The notes under the pieces: generated by a model
The model's input: only the letters and a program-made list of their open reading frames with translations
Database searches by the model: none
Told to the model about the DNA's origin: nothing
Origin: an uncultured Clostridium sp.
GTDB lineage: Bacteria > Bacillota > Clostridia > Lachnospirales > Lachnospiraceae
Length of the DNA stretch: 13,986 nt
Direction of reading: 5' to 3'
Assembly: GCA_900543885.1 (NCBI GenBank)
Contig: UQTA01000085.1
Coordinates: forward strand, 1-13,986
Made by a program: the position numbers and the translations under genes
Shown here: in pieces, positions 13,891 through 13,986 of the stretch
Layout: the number at the start of each line of letters is the position of its first letter
Position numbering within the stretch: the first letter of the stretch is position 1

Positions 13891-13901
13891 CATGGTATAA
13901 T
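13873..13901 (+). promoter_or_regulatory. Promoter of the IS200-like transposase gene
   Basis: TAGACA (13873-13878), 17-nt spacer, perfect TATAAT (13896-13901) with an extended TGG directly before it (13893-13895). Transcription should start near 13908, about 30 nt before the ATG. Confidence 0.75.
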
Positions 13902-13936
13902 ATGATCAGTCGATAATAAAAGGAAGGCTGATAGCT

Positions 13937-13986
13937 ATGAGAAAATTAGATAGTAATGCGCATTCAGTATTTTTGTTGTATTATCA
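13937..13986 (+). CDS. tnpA: IS200/IS605-family transposase TnpA (5' fragment, cut by window end)
   Basis: Only the first 16 codons are in the window: MRKLDSNAHSVFLLYY. The AHSVFLLYYH-like beginning is characteristic of Y1 HUH single-strand transposases of IS200/IS605 elements, in which this strand leads to the conserved HLV...VTKYR region. The catalytic HUH motif and tyrosine are beyond the window, so activity cannot be judged. AAGGAAGG (13920-13927) lies 9 nt before the ATG, and a strong promoter precedes it. The call rests on a short match and needs the rest of the gene. Confidence 0.65.
   Translation, partial: MRKLDSNAHSVFLLYY

Noticed and set aside
1..13986. CRISPR array, defence cassette or prophage
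   Set aside because: No regularly spaced direct repeats, cas genes, toxin-antitoxin pairs, restriction genes or phage structural genes are visible.

Overview
The window looks like a chromosomal segment of a low-to-mid GC Clostridia bacterium, most likely a gut Lachnospiraceae. The evidence is strong AGGAGG ribosome binding sites, TTGACA/TATAAT-type promoters, the Firmicute-style L10 leader with an attenuator, the C+ form of L33, and a PF06541 membrane protein of a kind common in that family. The family-level call is inference; no 16S or tRNA gene is present.

Layout. 140-1876 (+) is a phospho-sugar mutase, ending in a terminator shared with the convergent gene. 1943-3043 (-) is a PF06541-type membrane protein with a long 11-residue-repeat helix. 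3235-4980 (-) holds two adjacent paralogous tyrosine recombinases with their own promoter. 4981-5582 has no gene but holds the recombinase promoter, a 13-bp palindrome, a candidate minus-strand structured RNA and the promoter of a stand-alone MreB/Mbl-type actin (5583-6635, +). RecD2 helicase (6859-9147) and a ComF-type phosphoribosyltransferase (9208-9924) follow on the plus strand. From 9977 onward lies the secE-nusG-ribosomal protein cluster: rpmG, secE, nusG, rplK and rplA, then a terminator, a new promoter and the L10 leader, then rplJ and rplL with a terminator. The window ends in the first 50 bases of what appears to be an IS200/IS605-type transposase gene, where rpoB would normally be expected.

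How the genes work together. The right half is core information-processing machinery: Sec translocase subunit, transcription factor NusG and ribosome stalk proteins. It carries visible feedback sites: two similar L1-binding-like hairpins directly upstream of rplK and rplA, and an L10 leader before rplJL. The left half is mixed housekeeping plus recombinases.

Most unusual points. (1) A dispersed element of about 115 bp is present twice, in the same orientation relative to the flanking genes, with compensatory base changes in its stems. (2) A candidate 165-nt RNA lies between the recombinases and mreB. (3) A membrane protein carries nine consecutive 11-residue repeats. (4) Paired recombinases lie beside a palindrome. 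(5) An IS200-like gene sits behind a promoter carrying LexA-box-like palindromes. I did not find a complete, clearly new defence or mobile system.
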